Origin: G965200765 sp965200765
GTDB taxonomy: Bacteria > Pseudomonadota > Gammaproteobacteria > Arenicellales > JAJDZL01
Reading direction: 5' to 3'
Assembly: GCA_965200765.1 (NCBI GenBank)
Contig: OZ241380.1
Location: 124,001-188,000, forward strand
DNA: 64,000 bases
The notes beneath the pieces are model-generated. The model made no database searches. It worked only from the letters and a program-made list of their open reading frames with translations, and was not told the DNA's origin. The position numbers were made by a program, and so were the translations under genes. Shown piece after piece: positions 27,684 to 38,500 of the stretch; positions within the stretch are counted from its first letter, which is position 1, and each line of letters starts with the position of its first letter.

Positions 27684-28520
27684 TCAGTATTCTTCTCTCA
27701 AACCGGCAGTTTTTCTCTGAAACCAGTCCACGACAAGATTCACTGCAATCGTCAAGGTAGCGATGGCTGCGGCCGGCACGAGCGGTGTAAATATGCCGTA
27801 AGTAATAGCGACGCCGTTTTCTCTCACCATAGCTCCCCAGTCGGCAGACGGCGGTTGAATACCAATTCCCAGAAAACTGAGATTGCTGATAAACAAAAAT
27901 ACGAAGCAGAACCGCAGTCCGAATTCTGCCAACAGCGGTGTGAGGGTGTTGGGCAATATTTCTCGCCGCATAATCCACCATAGCCCTTCACCGCGCAACC
28001 GTGCTACTTCTACATATTCCATGACATTGATGTCCATTGCCAGTGCGCGTGCAATTCGGTATACCCGTGTCGAATCCAGTAAAGCAATCACAAATACCAG
28101 TACGGGTATCGATGTGCCGAAAATTGACAGGACGATCAAGGCGAAAAACAATGTCGGGAATGCCATGATGATATCGACGATTCGGCTCAGAAATGAATCA
28201 ACCCATCGTCCTATGGTTGCTGCGAAAAATCCGGTAACCATGCCCATGAAGAATGCCAGGCAAGTGATAAAAAATGCCAAGGCAATGGTATTTCTTGCGC
28301 CATATAGCAAGCGGCTGTACAAATCCCTTCCAAGTTGGTCCAGGCCCAGCAGGGTGTCGCTTTCTTCTGGCGAGGCCCACGGCTCCGGCTTGATGACTTC
28401 GCTTTCACCGTACGGTGCGAGCCATGGTGCAAAGACTGCTGCGAATACAAAGATAAAAATTACGACAACACCAATTTGTGCTGGCAGTCCTGCAGTTTTC
28501 AGGGATTTCAGAAAACGCAT
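27684..28520 (-). CDS. ABC transporter permease, DppC type (first set)
   Basis: 278 residues. Helix IGVVVIFIFVFAAVFAPWLAPYG, the family block SDTLLGLDQLGRDLYSRLLYGARNT, further membrane segments and EAA-loop (VARLRGEGLWWIMRREILPN). Overlapping start/stop spacing with the ATPase gene 26 bases downstream and the DppB-type gene 10 bases upstream shows a single operon. Compared with the second-set DppC the N-terminal region is shorter and the sequences differ strongly. Confidence 0.9.
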   Translation of the reverse strand: MRFLKSLKTAGLPAQIGVVVIFIFVFAAVFAPWLAPYGESEVIKPEPWASPEESDTLLGLDQLGRDLYSRLLYGARNTIALAFFITCLAFFMGMVTGFFAATIGRWVDSFLSRIVDIIMAFPTLFFALIVLSIFGTSIPVLVFVIALLDSTRVYRIARALAMDINVMEYVEVARLRGEGLWWIMRREILPNTLTPLLAEFGLRFCFVFLFISNLSFLGIGIQPPSADWGAMVRENGVAITYGIFTPLVPAAAIATLTIAVNLVVDWFQRKTAGLREEY

Positions 28521-28529
28521 GTATTTGCC

Positions 28530-29483
28530 TTATCGCGGGTGCCGCATGCGTGGATTGGCAACAATTGCCAGAATATCGGCAAGCATATTCAACAATATGT
28601 AAGTTGCTCCAAAGATCAAAATACAAGCCTGCACCAGCGGCAAATCGCGTGCTCGTACCGAGTCCACCATCAACAGCCCCAGCCCCGGATAGATAAACAC
28701 AACTTCTACAACCACTACGCCGACTACGAGATACGCCATGTTCAGGACAATCACATTAATGATCGGGGAGAGGGCATTGGGCAGGGCGTGGTGAACAATG
28801 ATTCTGGAGCGAGACAATCCTTTCAGTTGCGCCATTTCGATGAACGGACTTTGCATAAGATTTATGATCGCCGCCCGGGTCATTCTCATCATGTGTGCAA
28901 CAATGACGAATGTCAATGTGACAATCGGTAACATTGACACATACAGCTTGTCCCAAAACGGCATGGTTGCTGAAATATTTGAAATGGCGGGGAAAATTTG
29001 CCAGTTAACGGCAAACAACGCTACCAGAATGTAGCCGATAAAAAACTCCGGAAGCGAAATCGCTCCCAAAGTGCAAGTTGAAATGATTTTATCCAGCAGG
29101 CTTTCGCGATATAGCGCGGCGACAATTCCCAAGAAAAGTGCAAGGGGAATTGCGACCAGTGCTGATAAAGATGCCAAATAGAGGGTATTTCCCAGCCGGG
29201 TCTGCATCAACTCGGCGACTGGACGCCGATTGGCGAGAGAGACCCCCATGTCGCCCTGAACAAAATTCCCAAGCCATTCGAAATATCGAATATAAATCGG
29301 GCGGTCCAAGCCTAGTTGCGTCCGAATGGCTGCAACTGTTTCAGGAGTAGCCGCTTGACCAAGGCGTTGCTCGGCGAAATCGCCGGGCAACGCCTCAATG
29401 GCAAGAGAAATAAGTAGGGTTATGGCAAATAACGTTACCAGGCCAAAGAAAGCTCGCCTGGAAATAAGCCGAAGTAAACCCAT
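28530..29483 (-). CDS. ABC transporter permease, DppB type (first set)
   Basis: 317 residues. N-terminal helix RAFFGLVTLFAITLLISLAIEAL, periplasmic block PGDFAEQRLGQAATPETVAAIRTQLGLDRPIYIRYFEWLGNFVQGDMG typical of OppB/DppB, and EAA-loop (EMAQLKGLSRSRIIVHHALPN). First permease after the binding-protein gene, 43 bases from its stop. It makes the channel with the DppC-type protein next to it. Confidence 0.9.
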   Translation of the reverse strand: MGLLRLISRRAFFGLVTLFAITLLISLAIEALPGDFAEQRLGQAATPETVAAIRTQLGLDRPIYIRYFEWLGNFVQGDMGVSLANRRPVAELMQTRLGNTLYLASLSALVAIPLALFLGIVAALYRESLLDKIISTCTLGAISLPEFFIGYILVALFAVNWQIFPAISNISATMPFWDKLYVSMLPIVTLTFVIVAHMMRMTRAAIINLMQSPFIEMAQLKGLSRSRIIVHHALPNALSPIINVIVLNMAYLVVGVVVVEVVFIYPGLGLLMVDSVRARDLPLVQACILIFGATYILLNMLADILAIVANPRMRHPR

Positions 29484-29526
29484 TTATACATTTTTGCGCA
29501 TTAACCCTAAACCCGCGCTATCGAGA

Positions 29527-31110
29527 TTACGCGAAACTCCAACGCTCACTGGCTTTATGTCCGTCCAACTCCCATGCTGACCCGATTTGCTCAGGCAACA
29601 TGATCTTGTCGGATACGCCCATCAAGTCAGCAGCAAACAAGGGTACCACGGTGCCGCCTTCTTCCCAATGGAGTCTTTGCATTTCCCAGTACATATCCTT
29701 GCGTTTTGCCTTGTCGGTTTCCGCCCGGGCTTGGATCAGCAAATCCTGAAATCTTGGATTATCCCAGTTGTTGTCGTTCCAGGCACCGCCTTTCTCGTAA
29801 GCAATGGTCCACATCCAGTCCTGTGTTGGACGTCCGGACCAGTAGCACATGACCCATGGCTTGACCAGCCATACATTGGACCAGTAACCATCATTCGGCT
29901 CGCGAACGACATTGATGTTGATACCAGACTTGGCCGCATGCTCGCGGTACAGCACTGCTGCATCAACTGCGCCATCAAAGGCCGTATCGGCCGCCGACAA
30001 CTCCACGGTCAGTCCTTCCATACCCGCTTCTTTCAGCAAGAATTTTGCCTGGTCGGGATCATATTCCCGTTGCGGAAGTTCAGTGTTGTAGAACTCCTGT
30101 CGACGTCCAATGGGCAGATCATTTCCGACTTCACCGTTACCGCCCAGTACTGTATTCAGCAATGCTTCTCTGTCAACTGCCAAGCGAAGTGCCTGACGAA
30201 CCTTGACATTGTCAAACGGAGATTTTCCGGTTTGCATCGGAACCGTGTAGTGCTTGGTTCCAACAATCTTGTGAACACTGACGCCGGGAGTCTTGTCCAG
30301 CAACGAAGCAGTTCTTTGCGTTACCCGGTTGGTAGCATCTACCTGTCCCGTTTTCAGTGCATTGTCGCGAGCGGCCGAATCTGAAATCACTGTGATTTCC
30401 ACACCATCAAAATACGGTAGCCCTTCCTTGAAGTAGTTTTCGTTACGCTTCGTAACGGAACGCACACCGGGCTCATAGCTCACTAGTGAAAACGGTCCGG
30501 TTCCGACGCCGCTTTCCCAGCCTTCTTCCGGAAACATGGACACATGATAATCACTCAGCAACCATGGAAAGTCTGCATTGCCGGATTTCAAAGTCATTTT
30601 GACTCCGTAGTCACCGTCCGCCTTCATATCGACAATTTGACGCATCTGGTCGGCAACTGCCGAAGTAGCGTCGGGACGAGTATGATGCTGAATAGAAGCA
30701 ATGACATCTTTTGAAGTCAATGTTTTACCATTGTGAAATTCCACTCCTTTACGGATTTTTACATACCATTCCACTGCACCTGGTGCAGGTTCGAGTGATT
30801 CTGCAATCTCACCGACGAGTTCTCCGTTTGGCAAAATTTCTGTCAAGTGGCTCCGTATCTGAAATTCCAGATTAATCGGGACACTGTCAGGATGCGTACC
30901 TGGATCGAGCGAGTTGTCGGTTGAACCGCCACCCATACCCAATCGAAATGTCCCGCCACGTTTGGGCTCCATTTGCGCCAACGCTTGGCTACTCAGCAGA
31001 ACCCCAGGTGCAACACCTGCGGCGCCCAATACAGTGGCGCGTTGCAAAAATTCACGCCTGCTGATCTTGCCTAGTTTCAAAGCTTTTTCAAGCTCGAATT
31101 TTGATTCCAT
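29527..31110 (-). CDS. ABC transporter substrate-binding protein, family 5, Tat-exported
   Basis: 527 residues, SBP_bac_5 type. The N-terminus carries a twin-arginine signal (SRREFLQRATVLGAAGV, then an Ala-rich stretch ending near AQA), so the folded protein is exported by Tat. The mature part has the usual blocks (EPKRGGTFRLGMGGG, NLEFQIRSHLTEILPNGELV, WYVKIRKGVEFHNGKTLTSKDV, DNVKVRQALRLAVDREALL). AGGAG sits 6 bases before the ATG. It is the only binding protein in front of two sets of permeases and ATPases. The ligand (peptide, nickel, sugar or other) cannot be fixed. Confidence 0.92.
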   Translation of the reverse strand: MESKFELEKALKLGKISRREFLQRATVLGAAGVAPGVLLSSQALAQMEPKRGGTFRLGMGGGSTDNSLDPGTHPDSVPINLEFQIRSHLTEILPNGELVGEIAESLEPAPGAVEWYVKIRKGVEFHNGKTLTSKDVIASIQHHTRPDATSAVADQMRQIVDMKADGDYGVKMTLKSGNADFPWLLSDYHVSMFPEEGWESGVGTGPFSLVSYEPGVRSVTKRNENYFKEGLPYFDGVEITVISDSAARDNALKTGQVDATNRVTQRTASLLDKTPGVSVHKIVGTKHYTVPMQTGKSPFDNVKVRQALRLAVDREALLNTVLGGNGEVGNDLPIGRRQEFYNTELPQREYDPDQAKFLLKEAGMEGLTVELSAADTAFDGAVDAAVLYREHAAKSGININVVREPNDGYWSNVWLVKPWVMCYWSGRPTQDWMWTIAYEKGGAWNDNNWDNPRFQDLLIQARAETDKAKRKDMYWEMQRLHWEEGGTVVPLFAADLMGVSDKIMLPEQIGSAWELDGHKASERWSFA

Positions 31111-31361
31111 ATCGAATCTCCTGTAAATAAAAAAATTCTAACCTCTGTATCACGGAAATACGCACCAAAACCTTGTAGTGCAGATGCATCATTCCATTTC
31201 ATAATTAGATATATAACACAATTTTGTTCATTCAATGAAACATATTCATGCTTCAACATCAAAAATCTATCATCAACAACCTTTGTGCAAGCCAACGGCT
31301 TGCTACCTGCGATTGACAGTTGCTATTGCCGAGAGTTCGTATTTTTCTTGATTTTTGTCTT

Positions 31362-32048
31362 TCATACGACATGGAATTCGATTTCAGCGACATTGTCAAC
31401 ACCGCCCTGAATGTGTTCGCCAACCTGAATCGGACCGACACCTGCTGGCGTGCCGGTAAAAATCAAATCACCGGTCATCAATTCGAATGATTCGGACAGG
31501 ATTGCAATGATTTCAGGAATTGACCAAATCAGCTGGTTGAGGTCACCTTCCTGGCGCATTTCATCGTTTACTGTAAGCCAAACCCGTCCGGACTGCGGAT
31601 GCCCGATTGAAGTTGCCGGCACAATTTGGCTCATCGGTGCAGAGTGGTCAAACGATTTGCCGACTTCCCAAGGCCGACCCTGTTGCTTCATCTGTTGCTG
31701 CAAGTCTCTGCGGGTAATGTCAACGCCCACGGCGTAACCGAACACATGCCGCAGAGCTGATGCTTCGGCAATATTGCGACCGCCGGATCCCAGCGCAACA
31801 ACCAATTCAATCTCGTGATGTACATTGCTGGACAACGGAGGATATGGAAAATCACCGCCGTTCAGTAGTATTGCATCCGATGGCTTTTGAAAGAAGAATG
31901 GATCTTCCCGGTCCGGGTCATGTCCCATTTCTCTGGCATGTTCGGCGTAGTTTCGCCCAACCAGGTAGATTCTTCTTACGGGGAAAACAGAATCTGTTCC
32001 CGCAACCGGAACAACGGGCCGCTCGACTGCTGGTACAGCAAATTTCAC
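31362..32048 (-). CDS. Fumarylacetoacetate hydrolase-family protein
   Basis: 228 residues from GTG at 32048. The block YLVGRNYAEHAREMGHDP is the FAH-family signature, and the metal site HHEIELVVALG and a later GDLIFTGTPAGVGP are intact. The layout matches the small fumarylpyruvate/acylpyruvate hydrolases that split C-C bonds in aromatic ring-cleavage products. It lies 252 bases upstream of the binding-protein gene on the same strand, so it may belong to the same physiological unit; the 252 bases contain no gene. Confidence 0.85.
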   Translation of the reverse strand: MKFAVPAVERPVVPVAGTDSVFPVRRIYLVGRNYAEHAREMGHDPDREDPFFFQKPSDAILLNGGDFPYPPLSSNVHHEIELVVALGSGGRNIAEASALRHVFGYAVGVDITRRDLQQQMKQQGRPWEVGKSFDHSAPMSQIVPATSIGHPQSGRVWLTVNDEMRQEGDLNQLIWSIPEIIAILSESFELMTGDLIFTGTPAGVGPIQVGEHIQGGVDNVAEIEFHVV

Positions 32049-32235
32049 TGAAGCAAATATCTTTCTGTGGATTATTGGAATGTGTTCATTAAAACATATA
32101 TTCAGGCAAATTTGACACGATCGCGTTGTATGAATGGTTGGTGACCATGCTTGGCAGGTGCTGAGTTAATAAAGTGTGCATCAGGATTTCGTGTGGCTTA
32201 TTCCCATGGTTCTGGCATGTTCACTATAAATTCTA

Positions 32236-32360
32236 TGAAACCGGCTTGCCGGACCAAGTGTTGCCGGTCGTCAGCAGATCGGCGCTGAAAACCCGAATTC
32301 CGTGCATTTTGAACATGTCATGGCCATTCGAACCGTTTGCTGCTTCATTCTTCGGATCGA
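32236..32360. repeat. Dispersed repeat unit, copy A
   Basis: About 125 bases that share a clear pattern with 63820-63952 (TGAAACCGGCTT-like start, TCAGCAG and CTGAAAA blocks, end TTCGGATCG). On the minus strand both copies read as related peptides: DPKNEAANGSNGHDMFKM..FSADLLTTG here and GPKNESASGSDDYKKFKT..FNASLLMTD there. So it is the tail of a coding unit of unknown kind, probably a gene remnant. It lies just downstream of the giant adhesin's stop. No other gene is seen in 32049-32505. Confidence 0.55.
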
Positions 32361-32505
32361 AATTCGAGTCTCTACACCCAAGCATCATCTGCGTCGATTC
32401 ATTTGTCGCAACACTTCCGATTTTCTTATCGATTCGACTTGAAGGGTACTTTGCAATATCCGGCAACAGACTGGCTCGCGAAATTCTGCGCTGATTCTTT
32501 CCTGC

Positions 32506-35500
32506 CTACCAGTCTGTCTGCCCGGTCAGCATGACCCTGTGGTCGGGGCGCTTGCCGCTGGCTTCGCGACGCTCGAATTCCAGGCCCGAAGACAGCGCGG
32601 ATTCACTTGCATAGCGCATGCCGATGCGGTAGTCCCGCTTGCTGCCTTCTTCCATTCCGAACCCAGCGTACGGCGTGTGCAGACCGCTCGCTCCAAACAA
32701 TCGATAGCCGACCTCCGCGTCCAGGCGCGTCGTCGGCTCCGCATCTTCGGATGCACGACTGGCAACGCGGCTGTCCCAGAGAGAATCAACTCCGCTTTCC
32801 GTCTGCCCGTGCGACAGGGAAGATCGGTAGGTCAGTCCGGTTTCTCGACTATTCAGCCGGTACCCTGCCGTCACGCCGGCGCCCCACTCCTTCCGTTCGC
32901 TTTCATGGTCCAGCAAGGCGCGGCCCGTCGCCACCAGCTTCATTCGGGTCGCCGGGTTGTGGTAGTCCGCCGTGCCGCCCATCTCGATGCCAGTGCCGGT
33001 ATCGCCGTCGCCGCCGTCCCAGCGCAAGCCGGCTTCGCCAGACAGCGTCAGCGAAGCGCCGGATTCAAGCTCACAGTTTTGCAGCCTTTCAATCGCAACG
33101 CGCACCCCGTGAGCCCGGGACTTCGATCCCATTGGACGACGCTCGTCCCCGTCAACCCTGGTCTGCAGGCCCCAGGCCTCTCCCTTCAGGTCTACCTGAA
33201 TCAAACGGCCGTCCGATGAACCATCAGTCGAATGCAGGCGATAGCGCCCGCCCAGCGCCGCACTGGCGATCGACATCTTGCTGGCGGCTTCTCCGGTGGC
33301 ACCGTCGTTGTAGTTGACCTTGCCCTTGCCGTAGCCGATCGCCGCCCACAGGCTCGCCGATTCCGACACCGACCAGCCGATGTAGGGATTCAATGACTTC
33401 ACGCGCACCTTCACCACGCCGCTGGTGCCGCCGGCGCTGCCCTGATAGCCGAAGCTTCCTTTCGACACTCCGGCCGCCAGGCCCACCAGAACGCCGGCAT
33501 CGACCATCGTGTCGGTGCCAACATTAAGAGATGCCAATTCGCCGTCCCACTGCAGCGCATCCGCACCGCCGCCGGACAATTTTCGATAGTCAACCGAACC
33601 CCACACTGTCGGACCGCCGGCAATTCCCCCGCCGTTCGCGTCGGCCGAACCATTCGCGCCCAGAGCGGCAACGCTCGGCGTATAGACGAAGCTGGCGCCG
33701 TCCAGCGAACGGTACAGCGACATCTCCGAACGCTCCAGGCCGCGCTCCCGCTCGCGGCTGTGCCGCGCGGAACGCTCCAGAATCGACAGCAGGCCGCCGT
33801 CCGCAAATCCGCCAGTGGGCGGCACGCTTACCGGCGGCAAGCCGATCGGCGGTGCAATGGCGGCGCCGCCAACCACTGAAGCAATCCGGTTGCCGACCGC
33901 CGTCACCACGCTCGTGGTAACCTCGCGCGCCACTTCCGCCACAATCTCCGTGTCCACCTCGTCCAGCACCGACGCATCATTGTCAGCGATAGTCCCTGTG
34001 CCGCGAGCCTCCTCTATGGTGTACGACGGATTCGGGTCGCTGAGCATCAGCACGATCGTCTCGTCCTGCTCCGACAGGACATCGCCGAGCACGGACACAT
34101 CAATAGTCTTGCTGGTCTCTCCGGCGGCGAACGTCAGCGTGCCGCCGGCGATCGACCTGTAGTCTTCGCCCGCTTCCGCAGTGCCGGTGCCGGTATCCGC
34201 ATAGTTCACCGTCGCCTGCTCGAAGCTCGCCGGCGTCAGCGTCACCGTGAAGGTGAGATTGACCGAATCGGCGTCGCCCTCCTCCACGCTCGGCGAGTCG
34301 ATCGAAAAGACCGGCGTGTCGTCATCGTTCGCGATGGTCCCGGTGCCGCTCGCCGTCGCGATGCTCGCGTCCGACGTCGCACTGCTCAATGCAATCACCA
34401 CCGTCTCGTCCGGCTCGAACTCCGCGTCGCCGGTCACCGAAACCGCAATCGTCTTGCTGGTCTCTCCCGCGGCGAACCGCAGCGTGCCGCCGGCGAGGGT
34501 CTCGTAGTCGGTTCCTGAAGTCGCGGTGCCAGTACCCGCATCGGCGTAGTTCACCGTGGCCGGCTGATGGCTCGCCGGACTCAGCGATACCGTGAACGTC
34601 AGAACGGTCGAACCGCTGTCGCCTTCCATCACTCTCGGCGAATCAATCGAAAAGCCGGGGATGTCGTTGTCTGTGATCGTACCTGTGCCGCTCGCCGTCG
34701 AAATGTTCGTGCCCGACGACGCATTGCTCAGCACAACCACCACCGTCTCGTCCGGCTCGTCCAGCGCATCGTCGGTCACCGACACTGCAATCGTCTTGCT
34801 GGTCTCCCCGGCCGAGAATGTCAGCGTGCCGCCAAAAGCCGCATAGTCGCTCCCCGACGTCGCCGTGCCGGTGCCGGCATCGGCGTAGTTCACCGACACC
34901 TGCCTGTAGCTTGCCGGACTCAGCGTCACCGTGAACGTCAGGCTGCTCGACTCGTCGTCGCTTTCCGCCGCGCTTGTCGAATCAATCGAAAAGCCGGGCA
35001 CATCGTTGTCCACGATCGTCCCGGTGCCGCGCGCGGTCACGATGCTCGCGCCCGACGCATTGCTCAGCGCAATCACCACCGTCTCGTCCGGCTCATCCGA
35101 CGTGTCGCCGGTCACCGATACCGCAATCGTCTTGCTCGTCTCTCCGGCAGAAAACGTCAAAGTGCCGCCGACTGCCGCGTAGTCGGTCCCCGAGGTCGCC
35201 GTGCCGCCGCCTGCATCCGCATAGTTCACCGTCACCTGCGTCGCCGCTGCCGGCTCCAGCGTCACCGTGAATGCCAGGTTCACCGTACCGCTGTCGCCCT
35301 CGACCACGCTCGGCGAATCAATCAGCAGTCCCTGGTCGTCGTTGGCGATGGTGCCGGTGCCGCTCGCCGTCGCTATGTTCGTGCCCGTCGACGCATTGCT
35401 CAGCGTGATGATCACCGTCTCGCTCGCTTCGAACATCGTGTCGCCCGTCACCGTTACCGTGATCGTCTGGCTCGTAGCACCCGCTGCAAACGACAGCATG

Positions 35501-38500
35501 CCGGCCGCGACCGCCGTGTAGTCGGTCCCCGAAGTCGCCGTGCCGCCGGTCTGCGCGTAGTCCACCGTCACCGGCTGGTAGCTGGCCGGATTCAGCGTCA
35601 CTGTGAACTCCAGATTCGCCGAACCGCTGTCGCCTTCCGCCACGCTCGGCGAATCAATTGAGAAGTTCGGCGTGTCGTTGTCCGTGATCGTACCCGTGCC
35701 GCTGGCTGTCACGATGTCCGCACCCGAGGCGCTGCTCAGCGTGATGATCACCGTCTCGTCTGGCTCGTTCACCGTGTCGCCCGTCACCGACACCGTGATC
35801 GTCTTGCTCGTCTCGTTCGCCGCAAATGTCAGCGTGTTGCTGGCGGCCAGCGCCGTGAAGTCGGTTCCCGACGTCGCCGTGCCGCCGCTGCGGGCGTAGT
35901 TCACCGTCACCTGAGACGACGATGCCGGGCTCATCGTTACTGTGAACACCAGGTTCACCGAGTTGCTGTCGCCTTCCGCCACGCTCGGCGAGTCGATCGA
36001 AAGACCCGGATCATCGTTGGTGATCGTGCCCGTGCCGCTCGCGGTCGAAATGTTCGTGCCGGTCGACGCACCGCTCAGCGTGAGCACCACCGTCTCGTCC
36101 GCTTCGTACGTCGTGTCACCCGACACCGATACCGTGATCGTCTGGGTCGTCGTCCCCGCCGCAAACGTCAGCGTGGTGCTGGAAGCCAGCGCCGTATAGT
36201 CGGTTCCCGACGTCGCCGTGCCGGTGCCCGCATCCGCATAGTCCACTGTCACCTGGGTCGCCGACGCTGGACTCAGCGTTACCGTGAACACCAGGTTCGT
36301 CGTGCTGCTGTCGCCCTCCGCCACGCTCGGCGAGTTGATCGAGAAGTTCGGCGTGTCGTTGTCCGTGATCGTGCCGGTGCCAGTCGCCGTCGCAATCGCC
36401 GTGCCCGTCGACGCATTGCTCAGCGTAACTGTCAGTGTCTCGTTCGCCTCGTTCGCCGCGTCCCCCGTCACCGATACTGTCAATGTACGGCTCGTGGTCC
36501 CCGCCGCAAACGTCAGCGTCCCGGAGACTGCCGTGTAGTCGGTTCCCGCTGTCGCGGTCCCGTCTGAACTGGCGTAGTCGACCGTGTACCGCGAAGAACC
36601 CGCCCCGCTCAGCGTCACGGTGAATGTCATGTTCACCGAACCAGTGTCGCCCTCCGTCGCGCTCGCATCGGCAATCGAAAATTTTGGGTCGTCGTCCGTA
36701 ATCGTGCCAGTGCCGCTCGATGTCCCGATCTCTGCATTGCCGGTCGCATCGCTCAGTGCAGCCACCACCGTCTCGCCCGCACCCTCGTCAGTCGTGTCGC
36801 CCGTCACCGACACCATGAACGTCTTGCTCGTATCCCCGGCCGCAAACGTCAATGTGGTCGCCGCGATCGCCGTGAAGTCGGTCCCCGCCGTCGCCGTGCC
36901 CGCAGTTGCAGTCGCATAGTCCACAGTCGTAGCCTGGTAGCTGGCCGGACTCAGCGTCACTGTGAACTCCAGATTCGTCGTGCTGCTGTCGCCCTCCACC
37001 ACGCTCGGCGAGTTGATCGAAAACATCGGCGTGTCGTCGTCCGTGATCGTGCCGGTGCCGCTGGCTGTCACGATGTCCGCGCCCGAGGCGCTGCTCAGCG
37101 TGACGATCACTGTCTCGTTCGCCTCGTTGATCGTGTCGCCGGTCACCGACACCGTGATTGTCTTGCTTGTTTCGTTCGCCGCAAACGTCAGCGTGGCGCT
37201 GGCGGCCAGCGCCGTGAAATCGGTGCCCGACGTCGCCGTGCCGCCCGTGCGGGCGTAGTTCACCGTCACCTGAGACGACGATGCCGGATCCAGCGTCACC
37301 GTGAACACCAGGTTCGCCGACCCGCTGTCGCCCTCCGCCACGCTCGGCGAGTCGATCGCAAGGCCCGAATCGTCGTTGGTGATGGTACCGGTGCCGCTCG
37401 CCGTCGAGATGTTCGTGCCCGTTGAAGCATTGCTCAGCGTGATCACCACCGTCTCGTCCGCTTCGTGCGTCGTGTCCCCGGTCACTGATACCGTAATCGT
37501 CTGGGTCGCGGTCCCCGCCGAAAACGTCAGCGTGCCGCCCGCAATCGCGGTGTAGTCGGTACCCGACGTCGCCGTGCCCCCGGTACCTTCGGCCCAGTTC
37601 ACCGTCGCCTGTGTTGCCGGCGCCGGACTCAGCGAAACCGTGAATGTCAGGCTCGTCATGCCGCTGTCGCCCTCGTCCACGCTCGGCGAGTTGATTGAAA
37701 AGCCGGGCGTATCGTTGTCCGTGATCGTGCCCGTGCCGATCGCCGTCCCAATGCCCGCGCCGGCCGTCACATTGCTCAGCGTCAGCACCACCGTCTCGTT
37801 AACCTCGTTCGCCGCGTCGCCGGTCACCGATACCGTGATCGTCCGGCTCGTCGTCCCGGCCGCAAATGTCAGCGTGCCGGCGGCGACCGCCGCGTAGTCG
37901 GTCCCCGACGTCGCCGTGCCGCCCGTCTGGGCATAATCGACACTCAGCGACGACGTGCTTGAAGCGCTCAGTGTCACCGTGAACACCAGGTTCACCGAGC
38001 TGCTGTCGGCTTCCGTCACCGTCGGCGAGTTGATCGAGAATTTCGGGTCGTCGTCCCGGATCGTGCCGGTGCCGGTCGCTGCAGAAATACCCGCGCCCGC
38101 CGACGCATTGCTCAGCGTGAGCACCACCGTCTCGTTCGCCTCGTCCAGCGTGTCGCCCGTCGCCAGCACCGTAATCGTCCGGGTCGTGCTGTTCGCCGGA
38201 AACGTCAGCGTGCCGGCAACGACCGCCGTGTAGTCGGTGCCCGACGTCGCCGTGCCGCCCGTCTGCGCGTAGCCGACCGTCAGCTGCGATGTGCTCGACG
38301 CACTCAGTGTCACCGTGAACGTCAAGCTCGCTTGGCCGCTGTCTCCCTCTGTCACGCTCGGCGAATTGATCGAGAATTTCGGATCGTCGTCCATGATCGT
38401 CCCGGTGCCGGTCGCCGTCGAAATGCCCGCGCCTGCCGTCGCATTGCTCAGCGTGAGCACCACCGTCTCGTTCGACTCGTCCGCGGTATCGCCCGTCACC

